Assembly (NCBI GenBank): GCA_020438355.1
Contig: JAGQUT010000001.1
Location: 124,001-188,000, forward strand
Direction: 5' to 3'
Source of the DNA: Solirubrobacterales bacterium
Lineage (GTDB): Bacteria > Actinomycetota > Thermoleophilia > Solirubrobacterales > 70-9
Length of the DNA stretch: 64,000 nucleotides
Position numbers and translations under genes: made by a program. How positions within the stretch are numbered: the first letter of the stretch is position 1; every line of letters starts with the position of its first letter. Shown in pieces: positions 35,518 to 44,328 of this stretch. The notes under the pieces were generated by a model. That model did not search any database. It was not told the origin of the DNA and worked only from the letters and a program-made list of their open reading frames with translations.

Positions 35518-35894
35518 TGGATCTGCTCGTCCAGATCGGTCTGGTCGAACTCGCGGTGGGCGGGTTGCTGGGCTGGGCTGTGGTGCTGCGGAGCGAAAAG
35601 CCGGAAGTTCTCCATCGGATCGGGCTGAAACAGCCCCGGGCAGTGCTCCAGATTCACCTGGACTACATCCTGATGGGGCTGATCATGATTGCCATCGGTT
35701 CCGTGATCGACGACCCGCCGGCGTTGCTGGCGGGGCTGCTGATCTTCGGCACGGTCGTGAACCCGTTGCTCTTCCTTCCGGGGGCGTTCGACAAGGCGAA
35801 CGAGAAGAAGCCTGTTTACCGGCTGATCGCGATCGCATCATTCCTGGCGATCTCGGTTGCCCTGGTCTGGGCGGCGATTCTGGGGCCGGCCTGA
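35517..35894 (+). CDS. Small four-helix membrane protein, possible HabA/styrene-oxide-isomerase relative
   Basis: The 125-residue protein has four predicted membrane helices near VQIGLVELAVGGLLGWAVVL, LDYILMGLIMIAIGSVI, LLAGLLIFGTVVNPLLFLPG and LIAIASFLAISVALVWAAIL. The pattern H-L-x2-I-L-M-G then F-G-T-V-x-N-P resembles the hydroxylaminobenzene mutase/styrene oxide isomerase group of small membrane isomerases, but this is a by-eye resemblance. ATG 35517 shares a base with the thrB stop, so translation may be coupled. The longer in-frame extension into thrB is rejected. Alternative: an unrelated small membrane protein of unknown function. Confidence 0.6.
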   Translation: MDLLVQIGLVELAVGGLLGWAVVLRSEKPEVLHRIGLKQPRAVLQIHLDYILMGLIMIAIGSVIDDPPALLAGLLIFGTVVNPLLFLPGAFDKANEKKPVYRLIAIASFLAISVALVWAAILGPA

Positions 35895-35931
35895 GTCGCC
35901 ACCAGGCGGCGCCGGTACAAGGAGACTCCGG

Positions 35932-36747
35932 TCAGGCTTTCGGTTCGACCTCGGCCAGGTGATGCCGCGCCCGTTGCAGAGCGGCCGGAAAGTCAAGTCG
36001 TTCCAGAACCTCAACGGTAAGGCGCGAATAGTCCACGGACTTCCGCTTCCGGTAGTCGAAGATCGGTTTGGCGGCCCGCGCTGACTCCGGGTAGACGATA
36101 GACCGGCGAATCACCGTGTCGAAGACGAGATCCCCGAACTGTTCACGCATCGTCTCCAGGGTGCTGCGTGCATGGTTGGTGCGCATGTCGGCGATGTTGA
36201 GCAGAAGCCCCAGCAGCTCGAGGTCGGGATTCAGGTTCTCTTTGGCAAGGCCGATCACTTCCATTGCCTGCTCGGCGCCCTGCTCGGAGAAATGCTCTGC
36301 CTGGGTCGAAAGGATGGCTTTGTCGGCCGCCACCAGCGCGTTCACCGTCAGGAGACCGAGCGTGGGAGGGCAGTCGACCAGAATTACGTCATAGCGTCGC
36401 TTCGGTTCGCGCAAGGCGTTGCGGAGGGTCAGCTCACGGCCGATCTTTCCGGCGAGCATCAGCTCGGCTTCGGCGAGGCCAAGGTTGGCCGGGATCACCT
36501 CGCCGCCGCCAGGGCCGGTGTGGATCGCGTCCACGGCCCTTTCCTGGCCGGCCAGCACCTCGCCCAGGGTCGGGAACGCGTCAGCCGGGATGCCGAAGTA
36601 CTCGGAAAGGTTGCCCTGCGGGTCCGCGTCGATGGCAAGTACCGACAGCCCGGAGCGGCTCAGGCCCTCCGAGAGTGATCGGGTCAGGGTCGTCTTGCCG
36701 GTGCCGCCCTTCTGGGAGAGGATCGCGATCGTCGTGGACACCGGCAC
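35932..36747 (-). CDS. ParA/Soj-family ATPase (orphan)
   Basis: This 271-residue deviant Walker-type ATPase has P-loop KGGTGKTT near residue 14, IDADPQGNLSEYFG (switch) and LVDCPPTLGLLTVNAL. Such ATPases position DNA or protein cargo through nucleotide-driven dimerisation. No parB or parS is nearby, so this is probably not the chromosomal ParA but an orphan positioning ATPase. It lies divergent from the SRPBCC gene 35 bp away. Confidence 0.88.
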   Translation of the reverse strand: MPVSTTIAILSQKGGTGKTTLTRSLSEGLSRSGLSVLAIDADPQGNLSEYFGIPADAFPTLGEVLAGQERAVDAIHTGPGGGEVIPANLGLAEAELMLAGKIGRELTLRNALREPKRRYDVILVDCPPTLGLLTVNALVAADKAILSTQAEHFSEQGAEQAMEVIGLAKENLNPDLELLGLLLNIADMRTNHARSTLETMREQFGDLVFDTVIRRSIVYPESARAAKPIFDYRKRKSVDYSRLTVEVLERLDFPAALQRARHHLAEVEPKA

Positions 36748-36782
36748 ACCCTATCGCCGCCTACGCCTTAGAATCCGCGTCG

Positions 36783-37292
36783 ATGGGTCCCGTTTTCGCC
36801 GAAGTCGACATTGACGCTCCCCGAGAGGAGATCTTCGAGTACCTGATGGACTTCGATTCCAGGCCGTATCTCTACGGGGACTCGGTCAGGAATTTCAGGC
36901 TGTTGCGCCTCGACTCGAAGGGGATTGGCGCCGGAGCCCGCTGGCAGTTCAAGAAGAAGAAAAAGTGGGCCGATTCGTCGATTACTGCCGCTGAGCCACC
37001 CCGGCGAATATCCGAGCGGGGGGTCACGGGCAACTACAACAAGACTGCGACCGGAACCGAATGGGAATTCGAGGAGACGTCCACGGGGGTGACCAGGGTT
37101 CGGATCAGCTACTGGACCACCCCGACCGGGATGGCCCGCACTTTCGACCGGATGACTGGCCATGCGGGCTGGCACCGGCGGCGCCTGGAGAAGGCCGGCC
37201 AGCGGCTTCGTGACGCGGTGGAGACAGCGCGCAAGGAGAAGGTTGAGGTGCCTGTGGCCGGAGGAAACCGTCACGCGACCGGGATAGCCTAG
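36783..37292 (+). CDS. SRPBCC (polyketide-cyclase/START-like) ligand-binding protein
   Basis: The 169-residue protein of the SRPBCC helix-grip fold probably binds a hydrophobic ligand. It opens FAEVDIDAPREEIFEYLMDF (family N-terminal strand and helix) and later shows GARWQFKKKKKW, EPPRRISERGVTGN and VTRVRISYWTTPTGMARTFD. It has a very basic patch (KKKKK). ATG 36783 is chosen because the long in-frame extension upstream lies on the antisense of parA and is not family-like. The ligand is unknown. Confidence 0.8.
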   Translation: MGPVFAEVDIDAPREEIFEYLMDFDSRPYLYGDSVRNFRLLRLDSKGIGAGARWQFKKKKKWADSSITAAEPPRRISERGVTGNYNKTATGTEWEFEETSTGVTRVRISYWTTPTGMARTFDRMTGHAGWHRRRLEKAGQRLRDAVETARKEKVEVPVAGGNRHATGIA

Positions 37293-37339
37293 GACCTCTC
37301 ACAGCACGTCCCGATAAGGCCGAATAGACTCCCGCAGCG

Positions 37340-37897
37340 ATGGAAAGAATTTCGAAGAGCAACCTGTTCCGTGGCCTCGTCCTGGCCCTCGTAGTCGCTA
37401 TCTCCGGTCTTGCCCTTGCCGCCTGCGGTGGCGGGCATGAGGAGAAGGAAGGTCTCGCCGAAGGCGAGATCGTGGAACTGGGCCCGCTCCAGTACCAGGT
37501 GCTTTTCACCAGGCCTCTCAACATCAACGACATTGAGGACTCCGAGTACCTCGTTGACAAGGATCCGCCGCCCCCGGACAAGATGTACATCGGGGTCTTC
37601 GTGAACATTCACAACGACGGTGACGAAGCGGTTCAGGTCCCGGAGGAATTCGAAATCGAGACGACCAGTGGTCGCCGGTACACGAACCTGCCGAGCGAAA
37701 GCATCTATGCGCTTGAGCCGGGAGCGACGATCGAACCGGACAACAACCTTCCGCAGATCGATTCGACCGCCCAGGTGGGCCCGATCGGCGCGGCGATGCT
37801 TCTCTACCTGATCGACCGCGAATCGGCCGAAGAGCGGCCAGTCCAGCTGATCATTCCGGGTGAAGACGGACCCGCAAGCTTCGACCTCGACCTCTAG
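37340..37897 (+). CDS. Lipoprotein with a DUF4352-like domain
   Basis: The 185-residue lipoprotein has a signal peptide (LFRGLVLALVVAISGLALA) and lipobox LAAC followed by GGGHEEKE. The mature domain is a beta-rich immunoglobulin-like fold suggested by YIGVFVNIHNDGDEAVQVP, FEIETTSGRRYTN and LEPGATIEPDNNLP, the usual pattern of DUF4352/TelA-like extracellular domains. It likely binds ligands or supports the wall outside the cell. Its last 38 bases overlap the next gene in another frame. Confidence 0.75.
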   Translation: MERISKSNLFRGLVLALVVAISGLALAACGGGHEEKEGLAEGEIVELGPLQYQVLFTRPLNINDIEDSEYLVDKDPPPPDKMYIGVFVNIHNDGDEAVQVPEEFEIETTSGRRYTNLPSESIYALEPGATIEPDNNLPQIDSTAQVGPIGAAMLLYLIDRESAEERPVQLIIPGEDGPASFDLDL

Positions 37898-38234
37898 CCG
37901 CCTGCGGCAGGAGGATTTCGGGCCGACTCTTGTCGGCCAGGTGATTTCGGGGCTCGGTGCGTCCCTCGCCCTGCTGGGACCGTTCTCCGAGGTGGTAGCT
38001 GGAGTAGGAGTCTTCGTGCTTATCGCCGGGGTGGTGCTTTCTGCGCCGGCCGGGGGTCAGCCGGGGCCGGTCCTGACCGACTGGTGGTCGGTCCTCGCAT
38101 TGGCGGCGCTCGCAACCCTGATCGGCTTCGGCCTTTCGTTCTGGCTGACGGCGCCGGGTGGGGTGATTCTGAGTGCCGGGGCGATCGTCTCGCTTGTAGC
38201 TGTGTTCTTCGGCACACCAGCTCGCCGCGGTTGA
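37860..38234 (+). CDS. Small membrane protein of unknown function
   Basis: The 124-residue protein has three or four hydrophobic segments (LVGQVISGLGASLALLGPF, VVAGVGVFVLIAGVVLSA, VLALAALATLIGFGLSFWL, LSAGAIVSLVAVFFG) and no recognised family. GTG 37860 overlaps the preceding lipoprotein gene by 38 bp. Coding is supported by the hydrophobic pattern and position, less so by homology. A later start is possible. Confidence 0.55.
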   Translation: MKTDPQASTSTSSRLRQEDFGPTLVGQVISGLGASLALLGPFSEVVAGVGVFVLIAGVVLSAPAGGQPGPVLTDWWSVLALAALATLIGFGLSFWLTAPGGVILSAGAIVSLVAVFFGTPARRG

Positions 38235-38248
38235 AACTCGGCAGCTGA

Positions 38249-39985
38249 TCAGAGCCCGTCGGAGAGCACCGCGCCCGCAATAGGCGCGGCGACCGTGCCG
38301 CCGTCACCGGAGGCGTCGATGATCATGACCGCGACCGCGAGCTTCGGTTTGTCGGAGGGAGCGAACCCTGCGAACCAGGCGTCCTCGATCAGGATGTCGT
38401 TGCCTTCAGCGTCGACTTCCCCGCTCGGACCGACCTCGGCGGTGCCCGTCTTGCCCGCCACCTGACCTTCGGAAATCGCGGCTGCCGGCCCGGTGCCGGA
38501 AGTGACCACTGCGACCATCAGGTCCGCAACTGTGGCGGCAATTTTCTGGCTGGTCACCCGGACCGGTCCGGAATCGGGCTGGAGCTCGGCCTCGCGGGTG
38601 ATCGGGGTTGGCAGGGAGACACCCCGGTTGGCGATGGCCTGGGCCACGCTCGCCATCAGGAGCGGCGTCGCCTGGACCCGTCCCTGACCAATTCCGGAGA
38701 CGCCAAGGTCACTTTCGTACTCGTCGGCTTCAGGGATCGTCGGGGTCGGAGGGTTGACCCTGGCGAGACCTTCCGGATCCCATACCTGCGGTGGCCGGTT
38801 GAACCCGAACAACTCTGCGGTCTCGGTGAACTGTTCCGGGCCTATCTGCTCGGCCAGCGGTGCGAAGACGGAGTTACATGAGTTGGCGAAGGTTTCGGTG
38901 AAGGTGCCACCGCAGATCTCGCCGTGGGCGTTCTGGATCATTCGTCCGTCGGCGGCGGCCTCGGTCACGTAATCGTATGAGGACTCGAGTGTGGCCGCGC
39001 CAGTTTCCAGGGCCGCGGTCGCGGTGACGATCTTCATCGTCGAACCGGGAGGTTGAAGCACCGAGTAGGCGGAACCCGCCAGCGCCTTGACGAAACCGCG
39101 GCGTGCGTCGAGAACAGCGACCCCGCCGGAGACGCCGCCAAGATTGGCAACAGCCGAGTTCTGAAGGTCCGGATCAATCGTGGTCTTCAGGGGTTTGGCC
39201 GGAGCCGGTTCACCACTCCCCAGCTCTCGTCCTTCACCTTCGCTTCCGCCCTCGATCGGTTTGGCAAAGAGGGTTCCCCCGGGCGTGCCGGTCAGGCGCG
39301 GGTTGAAGGCCAGTTCGAGCCCGCTGATTCCGGTGGTCGCTCCCGGTTCGTAGCCCAGGGCGAGGCTGTCGAGATCGGGCCCGCCACCTTCGGTCTCCGG
39401 GGTTCCGGTAACGCCCGTCACGTCAATCATCGAGTCACCGAGCGGGTACTCGCGAGCGTCGGCGGGTCCTTCGACCATCACCTGGCCGTCGTCGGCCAGG
39501 ATCTTCGCCCGGTTGGGCATCTCGGTAGTTCTCGTCAACTCCTCGCCGAGTTCAAGGCCCGGGAAAAGGAGGCTGTTCTGCCAGGCGATGCCGTCGGAGC
39601 CAAAGGTGAACTTGAGCGGCTGCTCGATCGTGCCGAAAGCGAGGGTGTCAGCCGTGACGGGCACCTCGGCATTGGTCTCGTCACCCTCCGCATCCGAAGA
39701 TTCGATCGACTCGAGCGTTGCCTCGGCTTCGGCCAGTTCGTACCTTTCGGTGAACCTCTCCAGCGAAATTGCCTCCTGGGACTTCGTGCTGAGGAGGCTG
39801 TGCATCTCGGTGTAGTCACCTTCCTGCCAGGCCTTCACGTAGTTCTCGGCTGCGTCGCGGTTCGGACTGCCGGGACAGCCCTTGATAGCCCCGAGGATGA
39901 ATGCAACCAGCGCAACTCCGACCAGAGGCAACGCCCTCGTCTTGAGTCTTTTCTGCCGTTCCTGGCGTGATGGCGGATGCCCCAT
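38249..39985 (-). CDS. Class B penicillin-binding protein
   Basis: This 578-residue transpeptidase cross-links peptidoglycan outside the membrane. One N-terminal membrane anchor (LPLVGVALVAFILGAIKG) is followed by an NTF2-like (MecA_N) domain at about residues 40-110 (AAENYVKAWQEGDYTEMHSL), a dimerisation region and the transpeptidase domain. S315 of STMK is the acylated Ser; SCN begins at 369 and KTG at 512. ATG 39985 (MGHPPSRQ) is chosen over an upstream in-frame extension lacking family character. It is divergent from marP. Confidence 0.92.
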   Translation of the reverse strand: MGHPPSRQERQKRLKTRALPLVGVALVAFILGAIKGCPGSPNRDAAENYVKAWQEGDYTEMHSLLSTKSQEAISLERFTERYELAEAEATLESIESSDAEGDETNAEVPVTADTLAFGTIEQPLKFTFGSDGIAWQNSLLFPGLELGEELTRTTEMPNRAKILADDGQVMVEGPADAREYPLGDSMIDVTGVTGTPETEGGGPDLDSLALGYEPGATTGISGLELAFNPRLTGTPGGTLFAKPIEGGSEGEGRELGSGEPAPAKPLKTTIDPDLQNSAVANLGGVSGGVAVLDARRGFVKALAGSAYSVLQPPGSTMKIVTATAALETGAATLESSYDYVTEAAADGRMIQNAHGEICGGTFTETFANSCNSVFAPLAEQIGPEQFTETAELFGFNRPPQVWDPEGLARVNPPTPTIPEADEYESDLGVSGIGQGRVQATPLLMASVAQAIANRGVSLPTPITREAELQPDSGPVRVTSQKIAATVADLMVAVVTSGTGPAAAISEGQVAGKTGTAEVGPSGEVDAEGNDILIEDAWFAGFAPSDKPKLAVAVMIIDASGDGGTVAAPIAGAVLSDGL

Positions 39986-40066
39986 CAGACCTGAAAAATA
40001 CCGGGGCGACCGGTGGACGGAGCCCGTCGTCTGTCGCCGGGGTGGCGCGAAGGCTAAATTTGCCGG

Positions 40067-41209
40067 GTGACACCGCTCGATTGGGGCATAGCCGCATTCA
40101 CGTTTTTTCTCGCCCTCTGGGGCTTCAGACAGGGCCTGATCGTCGGTGCTCTGGGCCTTGCCGGACTCGCCGGCGGAGCCATTCTGGGCTCCCGTCTCGC
40201 GCCTGTTTTTCTTGATCACGGAGCCAATTCTCCGTACGCTCCCCTGGCGGCCCTGGTCGGTGCGATCGTGGTCGGATCGTTCACCCTGGCGCTTGCCGTG
40301 ACCCTTGGCGAGCGGGTCCGTGACTCAGCGGTACGCCACCCATTCTGGGAGGTAATCGACGGCGTCGGAGGCGCGCTGCTGATCGCAGCGGTCGGGCTGG
40401 GAATCATCTGGGTGCTGGCAGCGGTCACCGTCTATTACCCGAGCTCCGACGGACTGAGGAGGGATGTTCAGCGCTCGCTCCTGGTCGGGGCGGTCAATGA
40501 CGTGATGCCCCCCTCAGGGCCCCTGATGCAGGCCCTTCACCGGATTGATCCTGTTCCGCGCTTCGCGACGTCGCCGGGCGAGATTGCCCGACCGGATAAC
40601 GGGACGGGCAGCGAGTCTGCGGTCCGGGAAGCGGCCAACTCGGTAGTGAAGGTATCCGGGACATGTCAGGGGTACGGGGTGATGGGATCCGGATGGGCAG
40701 TGGGTCCGGACACCTTCGTCACGAACGCACATGTCGTGGCGGGCCAGGACGACACGAGGGTCGAGTCGAACGACGGCCAGAGCGCACCCGCGACCGTTAT
40801 CGCCTACAACCCCCGAAATGACATTGCAATCCTGAGAGCCGAGGTCGACGTGCCGGCCCTGCCTGCCCTGGCCAGGGCGCGCCGCGGAACAGCCGCGGCA
40901 GTGATCGGGTATCCGAACGATGGTCCTCTCACGATCACCCCGGCCCGGGCGGGTCAGACCCGGCTCCTTCTGGGTGACGATGCCTACGGCTCTGGTCCAT
41001 TCGAGCGATTGATGCTCGGGCTCAGGGGACTGGTCAGACATGGCAACTCGGGTGGCCCGCTGGTCGATGCAGAGGGCAGGGTCCTGGGCACGGTGTTCGC
41101 CGCTACCACCGAGGGTCCGGTCGGCGGGCTTGCCATACCGAACCGGGTGTTGGCCCGGATCAGCGACAGGGCGAGCGGCGAGGAAGTCGACACGGGTCCC
41201 TGCGCATGA
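40067..41209 (+). CDS. marP: MarP-type protein: CvpA membrane domain plus trypsin-like protease
   Basis: The 380-residue protein has an N-terminal CvpA/colicin V production-like domain of about four helices (residues 1-120) and a periplasmic trypsin-like serine protease with triad H222 (TNAHVVAG), D252 (NDIAIL) and S328 (GNSGGPLV). Mycobacterial MarP (Rv3671c) has this layout, protects against acid and oxidative stress, and is activated by disulfide formation and autocleavage; the C200 and C379 residues might form a comparable disulfide. GTG 40067 is the start. It is divergent from the class B PBP, which fits a shared role in wall homeostasis. Confidence 0.92.
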   Translation: MTPLDWGIAAFTFFLALWGFRQGLIVGALGLAGLAGGAILGSRLAPVFLDHGANSPYAPLAALVGAIVVGSFTLALAVTLGERVRDSAVRHPFWEVIDGVGGALLIAAVGLGIIWVLAAVTVYYPSSDGLRRDVQRSLLVGAVNDVMPPSGPLMQALHRIDPVPRFATSPGEIARPDNGTGSESAVREAANSVVKVSGTCQGYGVMGSGWAVGPDTFVTNAHVVAGQDDTRVESNDGQSAPATVIAYNPRNDIAILRAEVDVPALPALARARRGTAAAVIGYPNDGPLTITPARAGQTRLLLGDDAYGSGPFERLMLGLRGLVRHGNSGGPLVDAEGRVLGTVFAATTEGPVGGLAIPNRVLARISDRASGEEVDTGPCA

Positions 41210-41272
41210 CCCTGACCGCACCTCCTGAATTCCCGCTTTCCCACATGCCCGCTCCGCTAAAGTGAAAATACG

Positions 41273-41644
41273 GTGACCGGTTCAACCGCCAACTGGCAAA
41301 CGGCCCAGGCCCGCACGACCCCACCGGCTCTGACGGAGGTCTGCCCCCACTTCCATGGGGCGATCGAGTTGATCGGAAAGCGTTGGAGCGGCGCAATCAT
41401 CTGGGCGCTTGCCGACGGACCCCTCCGCTTCGCCGAACTCAAGCGGTCGATCCCGGGGCTTTCGGACAGGCTGCTCTCCCAACGCCTCAGGGAGCTGGAG
41501 GAGGCGGGACTGATGACCCGGGAAGTCGAAGACGGTCCCCAGGTGAAAGTGATTTACAGCCTGACCGAGATGGGGGAGGGCCTCAGACCGGCAGTCCTGG
41601 CATTGAGGGAGTGGGCTTGTCAGTGGCAGGACTCTCTGCCGTAA
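41273..41644 (+). CDS. HxlR-family transcriptional regulator
   Basis: This 123-residue winged-helix regulator has the HxlR core [60 protein letters not shown] and [14 protein letters not shown]. HxlR proteins respond to redox or aldehyde stress through the N-terminal Cys, present here as C in EVCPHFHG. Its last 62 bases overlap the end of cysA on the other strand, so antisense interference is possible. The start is GTG 41273. Confidence 0.9.
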   Translation: MTGSTANWQTAQARTTPPALTEVCPHFHGAIELIGKRWSGAIIWALADGPLRFAELKRSIPGLSDRLLSQRLRELEEAGLMTREVEDGPQVKVIYSLTEMGEGLRPAVLALREWACQWQDSLP

Positions 41645-42659
41645 CCGCTGCTTCCAGCGCCCCCGTGTCCTCTCGGGTAACCGCGTCTGGAGCGGGCTTG
41701 ACCCAGGCGGGACTTCCCGGCTCCAGGTTCAGCGTCTCGAGTTCCGAACGGGTCAGCTGAGCCCAGATTTCCCGCTTGTCCGGATCGGTGAGCATCTCGA
41801 TCCGGCCGGAGAACCCGAGTCGGACTATTCGATCCACTTCGACCCTGGTTGAGTCTTCTACCTCGTTCGGGAACACCTGGGTGTCGTGGGGTCGAACGAG
41901 CCTGCCCCCGATGCTGTTTACCTCGCCGACGAAGCCCATCACGAAATCGTTGACCGGCTCGTCGTAGAGCTCGGTGGCGCTTCCGGTCTGCTCGATCTGG
42001 CCTTCATTCATGACCACGATCTGCTCCGCGATGTCCATCGCTTCCTCCTGGTCGTGGGTGACGAAAATAGTGGTGACGTGAACCTCGTCGTGGAGGCGCC
42101 GGAGCCACGTCCGCAGGTCCTTGCGCACCTTTGCATCAAGGGCTCCGAACGGCTCATCCAGGAGCAGCACAGTTGGCTCCACGGCGAGAGCCCTGGCCAG
42201 GGCCATGCGCTGACGTTGGCCACCCGAGAGCTGCGACGGGTAGCGCTTGCCGAGTCCGTTCAGCTGCACCAGTTCGATCAGCTCGTTCACCCGATCCTTG
42301 ATCTTCTGTTTCGGCCACTTCCGTACTTTCGGGCCGAACGCGATGTTCTCGAACACGGTCATGTGCTTGAAAGCGGCGTAATGCTGGAAGACGAAACCGA
42401 CGTTGCGACTTCGCACCGGCTTGCCGGTCTGGTCTTCGCCCGAGATGAAGATCTTCCCCTGGCTCGGGTTCTCGAGGCCCGCGATGGCCCGCAGGAGCGT
42501 CGACTTTCCGGAGCCGCTCGGGCCGAGCAGTGCGGTCATGGATCCGTCCGGAACGCTCAGATTGACATCTTTCAGGGCCTCGAAATCACCGAACTGCTTC
42601 GAGACATCAATGACCTCGATGCCGTTCTCGACCTCGGTGTGGTTTTTGGCAGCGGTCAT
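41583..42659 (-). CDS. cysA: Sulfate/thiosulfate ABC importer ATP-binding protein
   Basis: This 358-residue ATPase energises sulfate import. Walker A is GPSGSGKST, the signature is LSGGQRQRM, Walker B is [11 protein letters not shown], and the switch His is in [13 protein letters not shown]-terminal TOBE-like region ([20 protein letters not shown] and on) fits CysA. The last about 50 residues are extra and Ala/Pro/Thr-rich; their coding end overlaps the convergent HxlR gene by 62 bp. Its start abuts the cysW stop. Confidence 0.95.
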   Translation of the reverse strand: MTAAKNHTEVENGIEVIDVSKQFGDFEALKDVNLSVPDGSMTALLGPSGSGKSTLLRAIAGLENPSQGKIFISGEDQTGKPVRSRNVGFVFQHYAAFKHMTVFENIAFGPKVRKWPKQKIKDRVNELIELVQLNGLGKRYPSQLSGGQRQRMALARALAVEPTVLLLDEPFGALDAKVRKDLRTWLRRLHDEVHVTTIFVTHDQEEAMDIAEQIVVMNEGQIEQTGSATELYDEPVNDFVMGFVGEVNSIGGRLVRPHDTQVFPNEVEDSTRVEVDRIVRLGFSGRIEMLTDPDKREIWAQLTRSELETLNLEPGSPAWVKPAPDAVTREDTGALEAAVTAESPATDKPTPSMPGLPV

Positions 42660-43465
42660 TACTCGTGGTTCTCCTTGCGTCGCATCAGGTTCATTGCCAG
42701 CAGGGTGGCCAGGGCAAGCACCGCCAGGATCAGCGATGACGTATAGGCCCCGACCGACTGGAAGGTCTCGAACTGCTTCTGTACGTAGAGGGGCAACGTT
42801 TCGGTCTGGCCGGAGATCTTCCCCGAGACCACGCTGACCGCTCCAAATTCACCCAGTGCCCGGGCCGTGGTCAGTACCACTCCGTATGAAACGCCCCAGC
42901 GAATAGCCGGCAGGGTGATTCTCCAGAAGGTGTTCCACGGCCCGCTGCCCAGGGTCTCGGCAGCTTTTTCCTGGTCATCTCCGACTTCCTGGAGGACGGG
43001 CACAACCTCCCGGGCCACGAAGGGCAGCGAGACGAAGATCACTGCGAGGACGATCCCCGGCGTCGAGAAAATGACCTGGATGCCCATCGCCGCCAGGTCC
43101 TGGCCGAACCAGCCGTTCTGGCCGTAAACGAGGACCAGCGAAAGGCCGACCACGATCGGAGAGATCGCGAACGGCATGTCGATGAGAGCGTTGATGATGC
43201 TCTTTCCCCGCATGTTGCTGCGGACGAGCAGAAGTGCGCAGGCTATGCCGAAGATCGTGTTGAGCGGGACGGCAATGACCACGGTCAGCAGGGTCAGCTT
43301 GAGCGCGGCAATCGAGTCGGGCTCGGTGATCGAGTCGAGGACCGGCTGGATCCCGTCCTTGAAGGTCTCGATCATCATGTATCCGAGCGGGATGATCAAC
43401 AGCAGGGCAAGGTAGGCGAGCGCGAAATACCGAAGGCCCCACCTCGTGAGTCGTTCACCTGTCAT
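42659..43465 (-). CDS. cysW: Sulfate ABC importer permease
   Basis: This 268-residue permease has about six helices and the cytoplasmic EAA-type loop [20 protein letters not shown] that contacts CysA. The C-terminal [20 protein letters not shown] block is characteristic of CysW. Start and stop overlap neighbouring cysT and cysA genes by a few bases, so the operon is tightly coupled. Confidence 0.94.
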   Translation of the reverse strand: MTGERLTRWGLRYFALAYLALLLIIPLGYMMIETFKDGIQPVLDSITEPDSIAALKLTLLTVVIAVPLNTIFGIACALLLVRSNMRGKSIINALIDMPFAISPIVVGLSLVLVYGQNGWFGQDLAAMGIQVIFSTPGIVLAVIFVSLPFVAREVVPVLQEVGDDQEKAAETLGSGPWNTFWRITLPAIRWGVSYGVVLTTARALGEFGAVSVVSGKISGQTETLPLYVQKQFETFQSVGAYTSSLILAVLALATLLAMNLMRRKENHE

Positions 43466-44300
43466 GTCGGAGCCCCCAACGCTGAGCGAGCGTCACGCAG
43501 AAGAGAAGGGCGAGCGAGACGGCCAGCAGAACGACGGATACCGCCGAGGCCGAAGCGAGGCGGTCGAACTCGATCTGCCCGCGGATGTAGACCGAGGCCA
43601 CCTCGGTCTGGAAAGGGATGTTCCCCGACACCAGGACCAGCGAGCCGAACTCGCCAAGGGCGCGGGCGAACGCGAGCGCAATTCCGGTGGCGATGCCGGG
43701 CGCGAGGTTCGGGAAGATGATGCGCCGGAAGATCAGCCACTTGCGGGCGCCCAGCGACTCCGCGGCCGCTTCCATGTCCCGGTCCAGCGAGAGCAGGAGC
43801 GGCTGTACGGCCCGCACCACGAAGGGGAGGGTCACGAAGAGCAGTGCGACCACGATGGCCGGCTTGGTGAAGGCGAGGTGAATCCCGAGGGGGCTGTCCG
43901 CGCCGTAGATGGTGAGGAGGATCAGCGAGGCAACGATGGTTGGGAGGGCGAATGGAAGATCGATCACCGAGTTGACGATCTTCTGGCCGGGGAACTTGTC
44001 CCTGACCAGCACCCAGGCGATCATCGTTCCCATGATCGCGTTGATCACGACGACGATCAGGGAGCAGATGACGGTCAGCTCGAGGGCCGCGACTGCCTGG
44101 GGGGCGGTCACGGCGTCGATGAAGCCACTGATCCCGTTCTCGAATGCCTTGCTGGTGATCGCCACGATCGGAAGCAGGACCATGAGTCCCAGATACATGA
44201 CGACCAGGCCCTTGTTGAGAGCCTGGCCGGCCCCGGGAAGCCTGAAGAAGGCTTTCCGGGGCCGAGGTTCACCGGCATCGATTGCCGTTACTTCACTCAA
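43455..44300 (-). CDS. cysT: Sulfate ABC importer permease
   Basis: This 281-residue permease (CysT/CysU) forms the channel with CysW. It has about six helices, the EAA-type loop AAESLGARKWLIFRRIIFPN, and [20 protein letters not shown]. It begins 28 bp after sbp and overlaps cysW by 11 bp. Confidence 0.94.
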   Translation of the reverse strand: MSEVTAIDAGEPRPRKAFFRLPGAGQALNKGLVVMYLGLMVLLPIVAITSKAFENGISGFIDAVTAPQAVAALELTVICSLIVVVINAIMGTMIAWVLVRDKFPGQKIVNSVIDLPFALPTIVASLILLTIYGADSPLGIHLAFTKPAIVVALLFVTLPFVVRAVQPLLLSLDRDMEAAAESLGARKWLIFRRIIFPNLAPGIATGIALAFARALGEFGSLVLVSGNIPFQTEVASVYIRGQIEFDRLASASAVSVVLLAVSLALLFCVTLAQRWGLRHDR

Positions 44301-44328
44301 TTGAACTTCTCCAGGTCAACCGGGTCGG

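Noticed and set aside
36264-36782. Upstream extension of the SRPBCC frame
   Set aside because: This extension lies on the antisense of parA and is Arg/Pro/Ser-rich; the family match begins at the ATG at 36783.
39053-39970. 305-codon plus-strand frame over the class B PBP
   Set aside because: The PBP on the minus strand has all catalytic motifs; the opposite frame has none.
39986-40219. Upstream extension of the class B PBP frame
   Set aside because: It would run into the marP 5' end and has no membrane or family feature; the ATG at 39985 is followed by the expected anchor.
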